DNA from: Symbiodinium natans
Taxonomy: Eukaryota > Sar > Dinophyceae > Suessiales > Symbiodiniaceae
Reading direction: 5' to 3'
DNA: 64,000 nucleotides
Assembly (NCBI GenBank): GCA_905221605.1
Contig: CAJNDS010002834.1
Coordinates: 247,501-311,500, forward strand
Shown piece after piece: positions 22,011-34,330 of the stretch; within the stretch, counting starts at the first letter, position 1, and each line of letters opens with the position of its first letter. Under the pieces are notes generated by a model. The model was given only the letters and a program-made list of their open reading frames with translations. It did no database searches and had not been told where the DNA came from. The position numbers were made by a program, and so were the translations under genes.

Positions 22011-22126
22011 CTAGGATGCCCAGTAGTACCCTTATTCCCTTTTTTGGGGGGTTTAGGCTCCCTTATTCTAAACCCCTTTAAGCAAAAAAGGGCGCCCTTT
22101 TTAAGCCTTGGTTACTGGGCAGCCTA
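22011..22126. mobile_element. Introner-like element, GTAGCCCAGT family
   Basis: Left end GATGCCCAGTAGTACCC and right end TTACTGGGCAGCCTAG are imperfect inverted repeats. AAAAAAGGGCGCCC inside mirrors the left CCCTTATTCCC. Same family as intron 7 of the RRM gene. Confidence 0.65.
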
Positions 22127-22387
22127 GAGGGTGTACTGTCATCCTTATTAAGGAGTGTTAGTATAACGGTGAACATCCCAAGTGCTCTTGTGGCCCCCCA
22201 TATGTGGGGCTTGAGTAGGCTTTGAACATGCCCCGGAAGCTTTACATGTGCCTTTGAGGCAGTATGGAGGGTCATGGTTCAGGGCTTTATGGGGGTTTAA
22301 GTACAGAGAACTCGGGTTTCCTAAGCCTTAAACTCTAAATCCTAGCCCCAAACCCTAAACCCTCAATCCTAACAAACAAAAAATCCA

Positions 22388-22510
22388 GGAGCTGACGACC
22401 TGTGAAAGACTGGCGCCCAGGGGCGCCGCCCGATTTAATGGCTACCGCCGGTGCCGCCGACCCCGGAAAAGAGGTTCAAGCCTCGCAGCGATGTCCGTTG
22501 CCCTGCTTGG
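22388..22510 (+). CDS. Exon candidate, unrecognised
   Basis: Open Arg-rich frame (ELTTCERLAPRGAARFNGYR) after CCAG in a GC-rich island. No family recognised and the edges are unsure. Confidence 0.25.
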
Positions 22511-25500
22511 GGTTGATCTGAAATCCTAAGCTTAGGGTTTAGGGTTAGGGTTTACGGTTTAGGGTTTACGGTTTAGGGTTTAGGGTTTCAAGTTCCCAAA
22601 CCCTACACACCCGAGGGCTTGGAGTAGAGGATTGGTCTTGTGCTAGCAGATGGCAGTGTAGCTGCTCAAGCCAAAATGTCTTTGAGCCACTAAGCGCGCA
22701 ACCCTGGACAAAAACCCTGTCAGCCATGTAAGAACTGAAGATTTAGGGTTTAGGGTTTAGGGTTTAGGGTTTAGGGGGGTTTAGGGTTTAGGGTTTAGGG
22801 TTTATTTAAAGTTCCATCAAGGTAAGAGCAACAGTTTGTGGCAAAGTGGTTGGAACCGATGCCAGCAAAAGGGCCCCCTCCCGCCGCCCCCTTTGTGCCC
22901 CTCTGCTCCTTGCTTTCGGGGGCTAGGGCTTCAGCTTTCGGGTCTCCTACCTCAAAAATGAAGCTCTAGATTCAAATTCCAAACCCCGCCCCACCAAACC
23001 CTAAGCTCTAAATTCAAATTCCAAACCCCACCCCCCCAAACCCTACACGCACCCTAAATATCAGGGGCCGCCTTATTCTAATACAAAAGGGACCATCATG
23101 TAGAGAAGGCATCATATCCCAAAAACCTCAGCCTTTAACCTTATTAACCCTGTTAATCCTATTAACCCTTTTCACCCTTTTAACCCTATTAACCCTATGA
23201 ACCCTATTATCCCTAAACCCTAAACCCTATTCTAATGCTTAAGGCCTATTAATTGCATGGCAACGGGCGATCTGCGGGAGACAGCCTCAATGTTAGCTAG
23301 GCCGGGGCGGAGCAGGGAAGCGCCGAAAACCCCCGAATCGCCGAAAGGACTCCGAACTCATCCCAAAACACACCCAACGGTGGGGCGGGTTTAAGGTTTA
23401 GGGTTTAGGGTTTTAAGGGTTTAGGAGTTTAGGGTTTTTAGGGGTTTTATGGGTTTAGGGCCTATAGGGCATAGGGTTTAGGGCTTACGGACTTAAGGAA
23501 CTTTAGGGTTGCGGGACATTCCGGTTTGGGGTTTCAGGTTGGGTTTAGGGTTTAGGGTTGAGGGTTTAGGGTTTAGGGTTTAGGGTTTAGGGTTCAGGGT
23601 TTAGGGTTTAGGGTTTAGGGTCTAGGGTTTAGGGTTTAGGGTTTAGGGTTTAGGGTTTACGTGGTGCTGCTTTCCTTGCTTCGCCCCAACACCCGAAACC
23701 CTGGAACTGGACTCAGGGGAGCAGAAGCATCCCAAAAGCCCCCAGGCCCTAGACCCTAAACCCAAAGCACTAAACCCTAGCGCTAAACCCTAAATCCTAA
23801 ACCCGGATCCTAGAACTCCACATCGAAGCCGAAAGGCCCAGACCTCTCAAGCTTCTTCCCTCCTCGCCCTAAACCCTAAACCCTAAGCCCTAAACCCCAA
23901 ACCCCAAGCCCTAAACCCTAAACCCCAAACCCTAAACCTTAAACTCTAAACCCTAAACCCTAAACCCCCAAGCCCCCAAACCCCAAACTCCAGCTAGACC
24001 CCTATATCGACCAAGGCTTTTCTTCAGATCCCAAGCCCTCAACAGGGCTTGTATGGTTTAGGGTTTAGGGTTTAGGGTTTAGGGCTTAAACCGACACATC
24101 AAGAGTTCGGCTCCCCTGCGCCGCCAAGTGGGTGCTGCATTTTCCTGTGGCAGCACCCACGTCCCTAAACCCTAAACCCTAAACCCTAAACCCTAAACCC
24201 TAAACCCTAAACCCTCTTTTGCCACCCAAGGTGGCCCGTGTCTTGGAAGGGCCCGCCAGTTCGGTTCTGAAAATGTTGGCCCTTTTGGGGTTTGTAGAGT
24301 GACTGGGACCGGAGAAGGCCCTTATTCCCTTTGTTTAGGGTTTCGGGTTTAGGGTTTAGGGCTACTAGGACCCGGAGTAGGCCCTTGTTCCTTTTCTTTA
24401 GGGTTTAGGTTCCCTAATAGTCTCCATTAAACCAGAAAGAGTAGCCTTTTTATTCCGAGGTTATTCCTGGGTCTAGGTGATAAGGGTTTCGAGGGTTTTT
24501 GGTTGCTAGGGCTCAGGGTTGTGCATTTCTAGGGATTCTCGGGTTTCTGTGTCTTCTAGGGTTTAGGGCTGTCTAGCGCTTAGGATGTCGACATGTGTCC
24601 AAAACCAGCCTGCTCAAAAGGGACCTTGATTTCAGAACTGTCCAAGTGGTTTGGCTATGTGCTGGAACCCTTAAGCCACACTAGCGGGGCTCAAGGTTTG
24701 GGCTTTCAGGAACCTCTCCTTTCCTTCCCCCCCCCCCCCCCCCCCCCCTCGCCGCCTTGGAGTAGGATCACGCAGAAGCCTAAGTAAGCACCAAAGGTGC
24801 CCTGTTTTCTTCTTGGTTGCAGGCGAACCACCACTAATGACAACCCTCAACCCTGAACCCTCAACCCCAAACCCTGCCCTGAGCCCTCAACCCCCACACC
24901 CTGAAACCTAAACCCGAAACCCTAAACCCTAAACCTAATCCCAAACCCGAAACCCCAAAAACCCAAACCCTAAACCATTGCAAAACTAAACAAGGCACCA
25001 CCGGGCCATGCAGGTGCATGGCTCCTGATAGGTGCCAAGAAGGGCGAAGAGTGCAATATTATTGTTAGCCTGAGGGTGAAGGGTGAAGGGTTTAGGGTTC
25101 AGGCTTTAGAGTTTAGAGACCCCAAAGCATAGCAGCCCTACACCCTAACAGTCAGCCCATACGCCTAAACCCTGGGTTAGAGGCGGGTCATAAAAATCCT
25201 CTGCCCCCAGCGTATGCGATGAACTTGTGCTCGTATCGAAGTCAAGTCTCAGCCCTCCGGTGGCGCACATTTGATCTCTCCTCTTGGCCAGGTTTTACGA
25301 GGGTTACTCGTACGTGGGGGGGGAGGGGAGGGGGCGGTAGACAGTCACGGAGTATACCGGTGCAAGAAGGATAAAAAAATGCTGGCACTGTATCTCGAAG
25401 GCCAATAGCCAAACCACTCGTTATTATGTGGTTTTCCCACGCTGAAAGCGTCAGGGAAGTAGTCTGTCGACTGGGTGCAGCATACCCGCGCGCAGCCCTG

Positions 25501-26286
25501 GTGATGCCCGAGTGCCCAGGAGGTTTGCCTTTGCCTGAAAATGCCAGGCGCTGCTTATCTGGAACCCTGCACCCCAAACTCGAAACCCTACCCCTTGTAG
25601 CCCTCACCCAAACATTCCTGAAGTAGAAAGCACACCCTAAAAACTCAAGTTCCCCGCCTAATTCACCTCTGAGTCCAGAAATCCACATCAGCCGTATCCC
25701 CAAAGCCAAGAACAAGGTCTGGGGAGTAGGGAAAGCGGACGGTTTGGCTGACCTTCAAACATGGAACCCCCAACTATCGGACCAGTCACCATTCTACATT
25801 CGCTACATTCGGTTGCGGTCACCATTTTTCCTCCCATAAGCCTTTCAAGGTTTAGGGAATACGTTGCCGGGTTTACGGCTAGGATACCCTAAACCCTAAA
25901 CCCCAAAAAACGGACCTTAGGGTACGGAAAAGTGAGCATCATTGAGAGAACTGCAGGAACTGTAAGCCCTAAACTCCTGAAGGCAAACCCCATGACCCCC
26001 GTAAGCTTCCCCTAAGGCCTTCTGAATAGCTTAGAGGATGCATAGAGGATGATTCCTGTGAGCTGAACAGCCCCCTGAAAGCCTTTGCTCTCAAAGAAGT
26101 CCCTAAACCCTAAACCCTAAACCCTAAACCCTAAACCCTAAACCCCCTAAACCCTAATGATGTTGCCCAACGTCTACAGACCGCCGAACCCCTAAACCCT
26201 AAACCCTAAACCCTAAACCCTAAACCCTAAACCCTAAGCCCTAAACCTCTCCGGAACCTGAAGGCTCCAACGTAGTTCCTTTTGTG

Positions 26287-26381
26287 GGGAATCATAGGGA
26301 TTCTAGGGCTTAGGGTTTAGGGTATAGGGTATGCTGTTTAGGGTTTAGGGTTTAGGGTCTAGGGAATCATAGGGATTCTAG
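26287..26381. repeat. Telomere-like array flanked by 20-bp direct repeat
   Basis: GGGAATCATAGGGATTCTAG occurs at 26287-26306 and again at 26362-26381. Only TTTAGGG-type repeats lie between, as expected for an insertion with target duplication. Confidence 0.9.
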
Positions 26382-26863
26382 TATACTACCGTCAAAAAGG
26401 CACTGCATAGGAGCCTTTAGGTACGCCCTTAAAGCCCCTAAACCCTAAACCCTAAACCCAAAGCCCTACACCCTAAACCCTAAGCCCTAAACCCTAAACC
26501 CTAAACCCTAAACCCTAAACCCTAAACCCTAAACCCTAAACCCTAAACCCTAAACCCTAAACCCTAAACCTAAACCCTAAACCCTGAACCCTGAACCCTG
26601 AACCCTGAACCCTGAACCCTAAAACCTAAACCGTGTGCCGCATCCGAGGAATCCGGCCATCCCACTTGATGAGCTTCTCGCGAGCGCGACCTCCGAGGCT
26701 CCTTTTTTCGAGAAGGGATCGTAGGGCTTTAGGGCTTTAGGGTTTAGGGTTTCGGGTTTAGGGTTTCGGGTTTAGTGTTTCGGGTTTGGGGTTTAGGGTT
26801 GAGGGTTTGGGGTTTAGGGTTGAGGGTTTAGGGTTTAGGGTTTGGGGTCTTTTTATAGGCGTG

Positions 26864-26969
26864 CTAGCCCAGCAGTGCCCTCTTCTCGCTTTTGTTTGTT
26901 CAAGGTTCCCTTATCAAGTAACCAGCCCAAGAAGGGTGCCCTTGCTTTAATATGGCTACTCGGCTACCA
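26864..26969. mobile_element. Introner-like element, GTAGCCCAGT family
   Basis: CTAGCCCAGCAGTGCCC at the left and CTACTCGGCTACCAAG at the right are inverted repeats. Internal AAGAAGGGTGCCC is shared with other members. This copy has no telomere-like block inside. Confidence 0.7.
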
Positions 26970-27035
26970 AGTATGGTTTCTGTTATTATTATTGTTATTA
27001 TGATGATTATTATTTTGATTATTATCATCATTACG

Positions 27036-27068
<33 letters not shown>

Positions 27069-28201
27069 TATGTTTTTCTTGGGGGGGGTAGTTCTAAGGT
27101 GAATGTATAGGTTGTTTGATTCGTAGGGCTTGCACTCCGCCCTTTTCTTTTGTTGTTTCAACACTTGCTTGCTTATTTGTTTTGCTTGCTTACCCTTTAC
27201 ACCTTTTTTGGGTTTTGGGTTTAGGGTTTGGGGTTTAGGGTTTAGGGTTTAGCGTGAAAAGAGAACCCTAAACCCTAAGCCCTAAACCCCGAAAAAGGGT
27301 GCCCTCATTGTCATATCCTTGCTGGCCTAACACGCCTGTGGGGGAGAATTGATTTGTCTTTGCGGGGGCCTCAGAAGTTGGTGCTTTTGGGGGTCTAGGG
27401 TTTGGGGTTTAGGGTTTAGGGTTTCGGGTTTGGGGTTTAGAGTTTAGGGTCAGCGTTTAGCAGCCTGCTCAGACATGATACGTGCGTTTGACAAGCTTGC
27501 AAAGCGAACGCCTAAGTCTGAAACCCTAAACCCTACACCCTAAACCCTAAACCCTAACCCCTAAACCCTAAACCCCTAAACCCTAAACCCTGAACCCTAA
27601 ACCCTAAACCCTAAACCCTAAACCCTAAACCCTAAACGAGCTCTCCCACAAGGGAAGTCCGGCCCTGCGCGACCACCACCGCATTCCCGTCCTCAGAGGT
27701 CCCGGTTGGCATCCTATGAGGGTTGTTCGGGCGTTTCTTTTTGGTAGGGTGTAGGGTTTAGGGTTTAGGGTTTAGGGTTTAGGGTCTAGGGTTTAGGGTT
27801 TAGGGTTTAGGGTTCAGGGTTTAGGGTTTAGGGGTTTTCGGGGTTTAGGCATTTGGGGATTTAGGGTTTAGGGTTTAGGGGTTTTCGGGATTTAGGGTTT
27901 AGGGATTTTCGTGCTTTGGGGTTTTGGGTCCAGAGTCTTCGGTGGTCGGTTCATTCTCGGCGTTGTTTCGGGGCCGTTTGGCGTCATTGGCGTCAGGGTT
28001 TAGGATCTCGACTCGATCGTATGTCGGGGTTTAGGGTTTGGGGATGAGGGTTGTGGGATTTGGGTTTAGGGTTTAGGGTTTGGGGTTTGGGGGGGGGGGG
28101 GGGGGGGGAGAGGATTTTGCTAGGGGCTTGTGCGCTTCGATTTGGTTTCTGAGGCGGGCCTTTATCTTGGACCCAAACTTGGGATTAGGGTTTAGGGTTT
28201 A

Positions 28202-28303
28202 GGGATGTTCCCCCTTATACTAACAGTCCTTAACAGGGACTGTCGTAGGGGGGGGTATTATCATCCCCATTTAGGACTGATAGTAATAGGGGGAACATCC
28301 CAA
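28202..28303. mobile_element. Palindromic element, GGGATGTTCCCCC family
   Basis: About 31-bp terminal inverted repeats beginning GGGATGTTCCCCCTTATACT and ending in GGGGGAACATCCC. It is roughly 100 bp long with no coding capacity, like a miniature DNA transposon. A closer-to-perfect copy is at 50801-50901. Confidence 0.8.
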
Positions 28304-30230
28304 CCCTTAACTTTCTCATAGTGGGGTAACATTATACACTTTTGAGGGTACTTAAACTCAATTCACAAGTAGCGGTAGGCTCGTTCCCGCAGTTTTAAGC
28401 CCCTTAAGTGCCCTAACATGACCATACTTGGGTTACAATAAGGAATTGAAATTTAATTTTTTAGTACCATCCCAACCATGAACTAGCAAACCCTAAACTT
28501 ATAGGATTCTTGAGGGAGGAGGGATCAAGGCGGGTATGTAACCCAAGGTTCCCTAAACACTCCCCAGTACTCCCGAAGAGCTTCCCTAAGATTCCCTAGG
28601 CCCTAAACCCTAAACCCTAAACCCTAAACCCTAAACCCTAAACCGTTTAAACCCACGAAGCCCTGTAGCCATGCTCCGGAGGGGTTTAGGGCTTCAGGGT
28701 CCCTGCTAGTCACCATTCCGCGTACAGTAGCTTCGGCCCTTAAGCCCCTAAACCCTAAGCCCTCAGCCCTAAACCCGAAACCCGAAACCCTAAACCCTAA
28801 ACCCTAAACAAATCTTCAAACCTCACCCTCCCTCACCCTCCAATGTAAGCTATGTTCTTCAGACATTACCCTCAACCCTTGACCCGAAGCGTTGGGCGTT
28901 TAGGGCCTTTGTTTAGCGTCTGGGGATTCAGGTTTAGAATCTTGTTCTTAAGGGAGGGAGCCCTAAACCCTAAACCCTAAACCAGGGAGGGAGGTTCCAT
29001 TTAGGTTAATGCTTTAGGGTTATGTCTAGGGTTTAGGGCTTAGGGTTTAGGGCTTAGGGTTTACGATAATAAGGAACCCTACTATAGACCCCCAAATTGT
29101 GGGACCCCCTTGTCATAAGTACCCCAAAAGGTACCCCCCAAAAATCGTAAATGACCACGAAGGCTTTAAATCGGCTCTCAATAGAAGTCACATAGGGCTT
29201 TGAATAAGGTTCACATACGGCTTTAATGGGGTTTATAGGGTCTTACAGGGTCCCTTGTTGGATTGCCGGTTCGGGCATAGGTACATAAAAAGGGATCCTC
29301 GTCTAGGGCGCCTACCACATGCTTTTGTTTTGGGGCTTAGGGTTTAGGGTCTTGGGGGTGCATGGTTTTACCTTCTTGGTTCAAGCATGTAGGCAAGCAG
29401 GGAAGGGGCCCCCTCAGCTGCAGAGCCCTCGGACCAACCCTAAACCCTAAACCCTAAACCCTAAACCCTAAACCCTAAACCCTAAAACGCCCCAAAGCCT
29501 ACGTCCCGAGCCGGAGGCGCTGCAACACCGTAGAGCATAGGTTCAAGACGTACCATACACGAGCCCAGAGCCTGTCACTTTTATCGGCTTTTGTTGCAAT
29601 GCCTTGCAAATAGGACGTTTAGGTACCCTAAACCCTAAACCCTAAACCCTAAACCCTGTCAGGACCTTTTGTTCGCTTTTTTGGGGGTTTCCACGAAGAG
29701 TTCAGAGGTCGGAGGTCTTAAATCCGTCAGCCATCGGTCTTAGATTCTAGAAATTTCAGATTGTCCCTCATTGGGTTTAGGGTTTAGGGTTTAGGGTTTG
29801 GGGTTTAGGGTTTAGGGTTTAGGATCAGGAGGATCATATTCAGCCCTAAACCCTAAGCCCCAACCCTAAACCCTAAACCAAGGGGTATTCAGGAATTGCA
29901 GGGGGTTTCCATGGCCATCCCGAAATTCTTAGCACCCTGAACCCTGACGGAGGTCATACGTGGCATCCCAACCAGCTGTGCTTGTAGCGATCTTCATACT
30001 GAACATCATGGGAGGCTAGTCAACAGCATCAAGGCTGCGTTGATACTGATCTTATGGTTCATGTTTTAGGGTCAGGGTTCAGGGTTTAGGAGTTTAAATC
30101 TTCAGAGAACATGCGATTCATGACGGCCTTTACAGGGCTTACGGTGTTTGCCGGCTTCCCTGAACCCCAAACCCCAAACCCCAAAACCCTAAACCCTAAA
30201 CCCTATAAGCACGAAACCCTAAAAACCCAG

Positions 30231-30346
30231 TGAAGGTGCCACGCTCATCCCTGATGCGGTCGCGGTTTGACACGTATGGAGGGCGGGCCCCGAGACCGGC
30301 CCACAGAGTAGGTCGCGATGCTGCACCCTGGGCACACACAGACGAT
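30231..30346 (+). CDS. Exon of unrecognised gene (ends 33220)
   Basis: After CCCAG the frame reads KVPRSSLMRSRFDTYGGRAP and continues to WAHTDD before donor GTAACT, ending phase 0. It joins the 20-codon exon at 31409 in frame. Basic and Arg-rich; no domain recognised. Confidence 0.6.
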
Positions 30347-30584
30347 GTAACTGGGGTTTAGGGTTTAGGGTTTAGGGTTTAGGGTTCAGGGTTTAGGGTT
30401 TATGCGGGTTTAGGGCCTTAAGGGTAGAACTTGGCACCGAATCTCTTGAATCGACGCGAGGGGGGTAGTACCCCAGAACCCGAAAACCCTCAACCCTAAA
30501 CCCCTAAAAGGTAAAGGGTTTGTGGGCTGCTGGCAGCTCACCTCCCTTTGTTTCATCCACATGCCAACCCTTGACCCCAAGCCC

Positions 30585-30708
30585 TACAGGGTGGGGCCCC
30601 CTTACTATACTAACTGTAGTTAAGGGACTTATAACCTAACTTAGGGTCCTTATAACCCAATTTAGGGCCCTTATGACTCTACTTATAACTAGGGGGCCCC
30701 ACCCTGTA
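30585..30708. mobile_element. Miniature inverted-repeat element, TACAGGGTGGGGCCCCC family
   Basis: An 18-bp perfect terminal inverted repeat (TACAGGGTGGGGCCCCCT at 30585-30602 and its complement at 30691-30708) encloses three diverged repeats of a CTTATAACC...TTAGGG type. Non-coding. Confidence 0.8.
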
Positions 30709-31408
30709 AATGCTTATCTCGGTAGTGTAGGGTTTAGGGCTTAGGACTTAGGGCTTAGGGCTTTGGGCTTAGGGTTTAGGGTTTAGGACTACAGGTAGGG
30801 GCTTTACATTTTCCTTTGTTGGGTTCAAGAGGATCATATCCAGGAGTATTTTTCAGAGGGGTTTAAGGGCCATCCTAGCTAGCGTCAGACAGGCCCCTAT
30901 TCCCTTTTTGGGGGCTTAGGCTCCTTGTACGCCCTTTTAAGCCCAACAGGGCATTCTTTGTGTTTTTGGGTTTATTTTGGGTGAATAAAGTTACTAAGGT
31001 ATGGACCCGAAGACCCTAAACCCTGTAGACCCCGGACTCGAAACGCGCAGAAGAATGTTCCTCAGTGCTCATTCGCGGTGCCGCTCGCGTACCCCAAGCC
31101 CTAAACCCTAAACCCTAAACCCTAAACCCTAAACCCTAAACCCTAAACCCTAAACCCTAACTTTTTGGGGCCTCCAGTGGCCTTCAGGGTTTAGGGCTGA
31201 GAGTTTAGGGTCTAAGGTTCGGGGATGGGAGTTTACGATAACAGGGGTACCATATTAGGGTTCTGTTATAAGGGGATTCCGGATCCTAATGCATGGGAGT
31301 CTTATGATCGTAAACCCGCAGATCCTACATCCGAAGCCCCAAAGTCCGAATGAAATTTTCTCCCCGAAGCCCTAAACCCTAACCCTAAACCCTAAACCCT
31401 ACAGCCAA

Positions 31409-31468
31409 GCCAGGGCTGGTCGTCGACAGCCTGTCCTTCGGCACATGCGTCAGGACCGATTTGGGAGG
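31409..31468 (+). CDS. Exon of unrecognised gene, exactly 20 codons
   Basis: Acceptor CCAAG, donor GTTTCC, phase 0 on both sides. Frame PGLVVDSLSFGHMRQDRFGR. It continues the exon at 30231-30346. Confidence 0.6.
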
Positions 31469-32376
31469 GTTTCCCAAAGTACGATATTAGGAGTACCTTA
31501 TTCGGGTTTAGCGCTTAGGGTTCAGCATCTCAAGCTCGAGCAATGGCCTGGCCAGCAGTGCGTGTAGGCAACGGAAGAAAAACCCACCCGCCCAAATCAT
31601 TTCATGACATTAAGAACATAGAAAGTTCGTGCTGAAGAATGGGGTGTCAGAGGGGCCAGAGGGGCCAAAATGGATCAAACTCCTTAATTCGTGCTGAACA
31701 ATGGGGGGTCAAAAGGGGTCAGACAGGCCAAAACTGAAAAATGGGGGGGGGTAACAAAAAGGCAAAAATGATCAAACTCCCAAATTCATGTTTAACACTT
31801 AGGGTGATATTGTAGAGAGGTCCTGAAACTTCTTAGGGTCCTTGTTATATGGGAATCCTACTATTTGGGGGTCTATTTTAGGGATCCTTTGCAGGGTTTA
31901 GGGTTGGGAGCTAATAGGTTTGGGGTTTTGGGGTTTAGGGTTTATGGCGCTTCTTGGTCTTCATTTCCTAGGGCTTTTGGTCCAGGGTGTTCGCCTGTAA
32001 TTATTTCTTCGGGTCTTAAGCTAGGTCACGCTCTACATATCCGGGTGCTTGTATACGGGTTTTCCTGGCAAGATGTGCAGCCCAGTACATGATTCGTGCC
32101 CGTAAGACCTATAGCACCAATCCATGATGTCCACCGAAGCCTTGCACCCTAAACCCAACCCAGCAAGTACTATTTAGGTTTTAGGTTTTCGGGTTTAGGG
32201 TTTAGGGTTAAGGGTTTGGAGTTTAGGGTTTATTCCTGTTGTTGTGTGGTGAGTGTGTATACATACACATATATATATGGGTGTATATGGGATAGCATCC
32301 TTTTAGGGTTTAGGGTTTAGGGCTTAGGGCATAGGGCATAGGGCGTAGTGCTATTTAGGGTTTAGGCCTCTTCGAG

Positions 32377-32417
32377 GCCGCTCGCTGCCTGTTTCTGCAG
32401 GAACTTCGCGAAAACCA
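32377..32417 (+). CDS. Exon candidate (AARCLFLQELRENH)
   Basis: Frame AARCLFLQELRENH after TTCGAG, phase 0, ending against a CCCTAAA array. A GA donor at 32401 is possible. Probably part of the gene ending at 33220. Confidence 0.45.
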
Positions 32418-32485
32418 CCCTAAACCCTAAAACCTAAAACCTGAACACTAAACCCTAAACCCTGAACCCGAAACCCTAAGCAACC

Positions 32486-32562
32486 ACACTGCGCTCGGCA
32501 ATCTCGGGGGCATTACGCAAAGGCGCTTGGGGGTCTCGGATCTCTGACGCTGCCCTCCGAAG
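32486..32562 (+). CDS. Exon candidate, unrecognised
   Basis: Open frame TLRSAISGALRKGAWGSRIS, ending near donor GTACAA or a GA donor four bases earlier. A second frame (NHTALGNLGGITQRR) is also open for most of its length, so the frame is not settled. Confidence 0.35.
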
Positions 32563-32956
32563 GTACAACCTATTCGTTCAGGGACTTTTAGGGTTTAGGG
32601 TTTAGGGTTTTGGGTTTAGGGTTTAGGGTCTAGGGTCTAGGGTTTAGGGTCTAGGGTTTAGGGTTTAGGGTTTGGGGTCTAGGGTTTAGGGTTTAGGGTT
32701 CAGGGTTACCGTGAAAGGGGACCTTAGTATCTCGGGTTTATGTAGGGGCTGCTTCGGTACCTAGGGCCTGTAGAAGGGATATATCGGGGCTATATAGGGG
32801 AATAAGATTCAGGGCCCCTTTTTGGGGGGCCTTCTGATACCCCTTAAGCATGCAGGGATGGACCCCGAAAGCCTAAACGCAGAGTCCTGAATTCAAAGTC
32901 CAAAGCCCTCCCCCCTAATTAATCCCACAGCCGAGCGCGCCTTGTGCTCCTTGCAG

Positions 32957-33003
32957 ACGCCCCGGTGATTGCGGAGCTTCAACCGTTGTTGTCTCACCGT
33001 CGG
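32957..33003 (+). CDS. Exon of unrecognised gene
   Basis: Acceptor TTGCAG, donor GTGCGA. Frame DAPVIAELQPLLSHRR ends phase 0 and joins the terminal exon at 33122. Confidence 0.5.
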
Positions 33004-33121
33004 GTGCGAAGTGTCTCAGAAGCTCCCGGGTAGTGATGGACCTGTCTTTGGCTGAGGTAGACTCCTAGGGGTTTAGGGTTTAGGGTTTGGTCTAGGGTTT
33101 AGGGAGCAGGCGTCCTTGCAG

Positions 33122-33220
33122 ACAGACATTGAGAAGACACGGAAGCTCAAGGGGGCCGTTCAGAACGATCAGCCCGCGAAGGGAACACCAGTGAAGTCCG
33201 AGAGCGGGCGTCATTCATGA
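33122..33220 (+). CDS. Terminal exon of unrecognised gene
   Basis: After TTGCAG the frame reads TDIEKTRKLKGAVQNDQPAK and runs to GRHS with stop TGA at 33218-33220. It is Lys-rich and hydrophilic. The clean stop and phase 0 start make it the best-supported part of this gene. A telomere-like array starts 20 bases after the stop. Confidence 0.6.
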   Translation, partial: TDIEKTRKLKGAVQNDQPAKGTPVKSESGRHS

Positions 33221-33649
33221 AACTCACACCCCGAAACGTTTAGGGTTTAGGGTGTATAGGGTTTAGGGTACAGGGTACCGACATACTTCCGGAAATGGAT
33301 GGGCACCTCCACACTCAGGGGGAATCTGTGCACTTCTTCAGGTACACCCTAAGCCCTAAACCCTTCTAATCCTAAACCCTAAACCCTCCACCCTACACTC
33401 AAACCCTACAAATCCTAAACCCTAAACCCTTTTTATCCTAAGCCCTAAGCCCGAAACCCTAAACCGTAAACCCGAAACCGCAAGACCCACTAAGCTTCAA
33501 TAGCAGGACTGCAGAAGCACCCCTGCGGCGGACGAAGGTGCCTTGATCTCTAAACCCTAAACCCTATACCCTAAACCCTAAACCCCCAAGTGCAGTTTTG
33601 CGATTTCATGCGTTTGTAGGGTCTCAGAGGGCGTGTAGGGTTCGTAGGG

Positions 33650-33651
33650 TC

Positions 33652-33694
<43 letters not shown>

Positions 33695-33775
33695 ATATAT
33701 ATATGTGTGGAGTTATATATATATACACATATATATGTATGTATGTATATATTTATATATATATATAGATAGAGG
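33650..33775. repeat. TA/GTAT microsatellite block
   Basis: (TA)n, (GTAT)n and mixed AT runs. Related blocks lie at 59840-59930 and 61590-61835. An open frame through this block is a repeat artefact. Confidence 0.9.
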
Positions 33776-34330
33776 GTTTATAGGGTCTTGGGTTATCTGG
33801 GGGGTGTTTTGGGTTCATAGGGATTATAGGGTTCATAGGGTTTGTAGGGTTTATAGGGTTGCAAGGCGTACAGAGTTTACAGGGTTTAGGGTTCACAAGG
33901 GATAACCACAGCCCGACCTAGATTTCTTAAACACGCAAACCCTAAACCCACACCCCAAACTCAAAACCCCTAAGCCGTAAGCGCTAAGCCCTAAACCCTA
34001 ACCCCACCCCAAACCTAATACTAACATCAGGCCACACTAGATCCCCAAACCCGAAGCACCTAAGCCATAAACCGCACTCCAAGCCCTGGCCACAAACCCC
34101 AAACCTTCCTAAGCCCGAAACTCAAACCCTAAGCCCTAAAACCGAAACCCTTAACCCTGAAACCCCAAACCCTAAACCCTAAGCCCTAAACCCTAAACCC
34201 TAACCGCCCTAAACCCTAAACCCTAAACCCTAAACTACACCCTAAATCCTCAACCCTGACTCCCTCCCAAAGCACACCACGGTCACAAGCCCAGCCCCGA
34301 GAGGCATAGGGTTGTTGTTGGTATTCTTTA

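Larger units (their letters stand above)
22511..30230. repeat. Array-rich stretch with few exon candidates
   Basis: Many arrays, including 23530-23660 (TTTAGGG), 24166-24212, 26101-26150, 26471-26570 and 27590-27635 (CCCTAAA), plus 27765-27835. An (AT)n run lies at 27037-27062 and a G-run at 28088-28108. Weak exon candidates are near 24998-25072 and 25440-25560. None has a recognised product. Confidence 0.6.

Noticed and set aside
25242-25715. 157-codon reverse-strand frame
   Set aside because: Composition is not protein-like, it runs through a G-rich tract, and a + strand frame overlaps with better codon character.
33669-33905. Frame starting MYVCMYVC
   Set aside because: Same microsatellite artefact followed by degenerate GGGTTTATA repeats.
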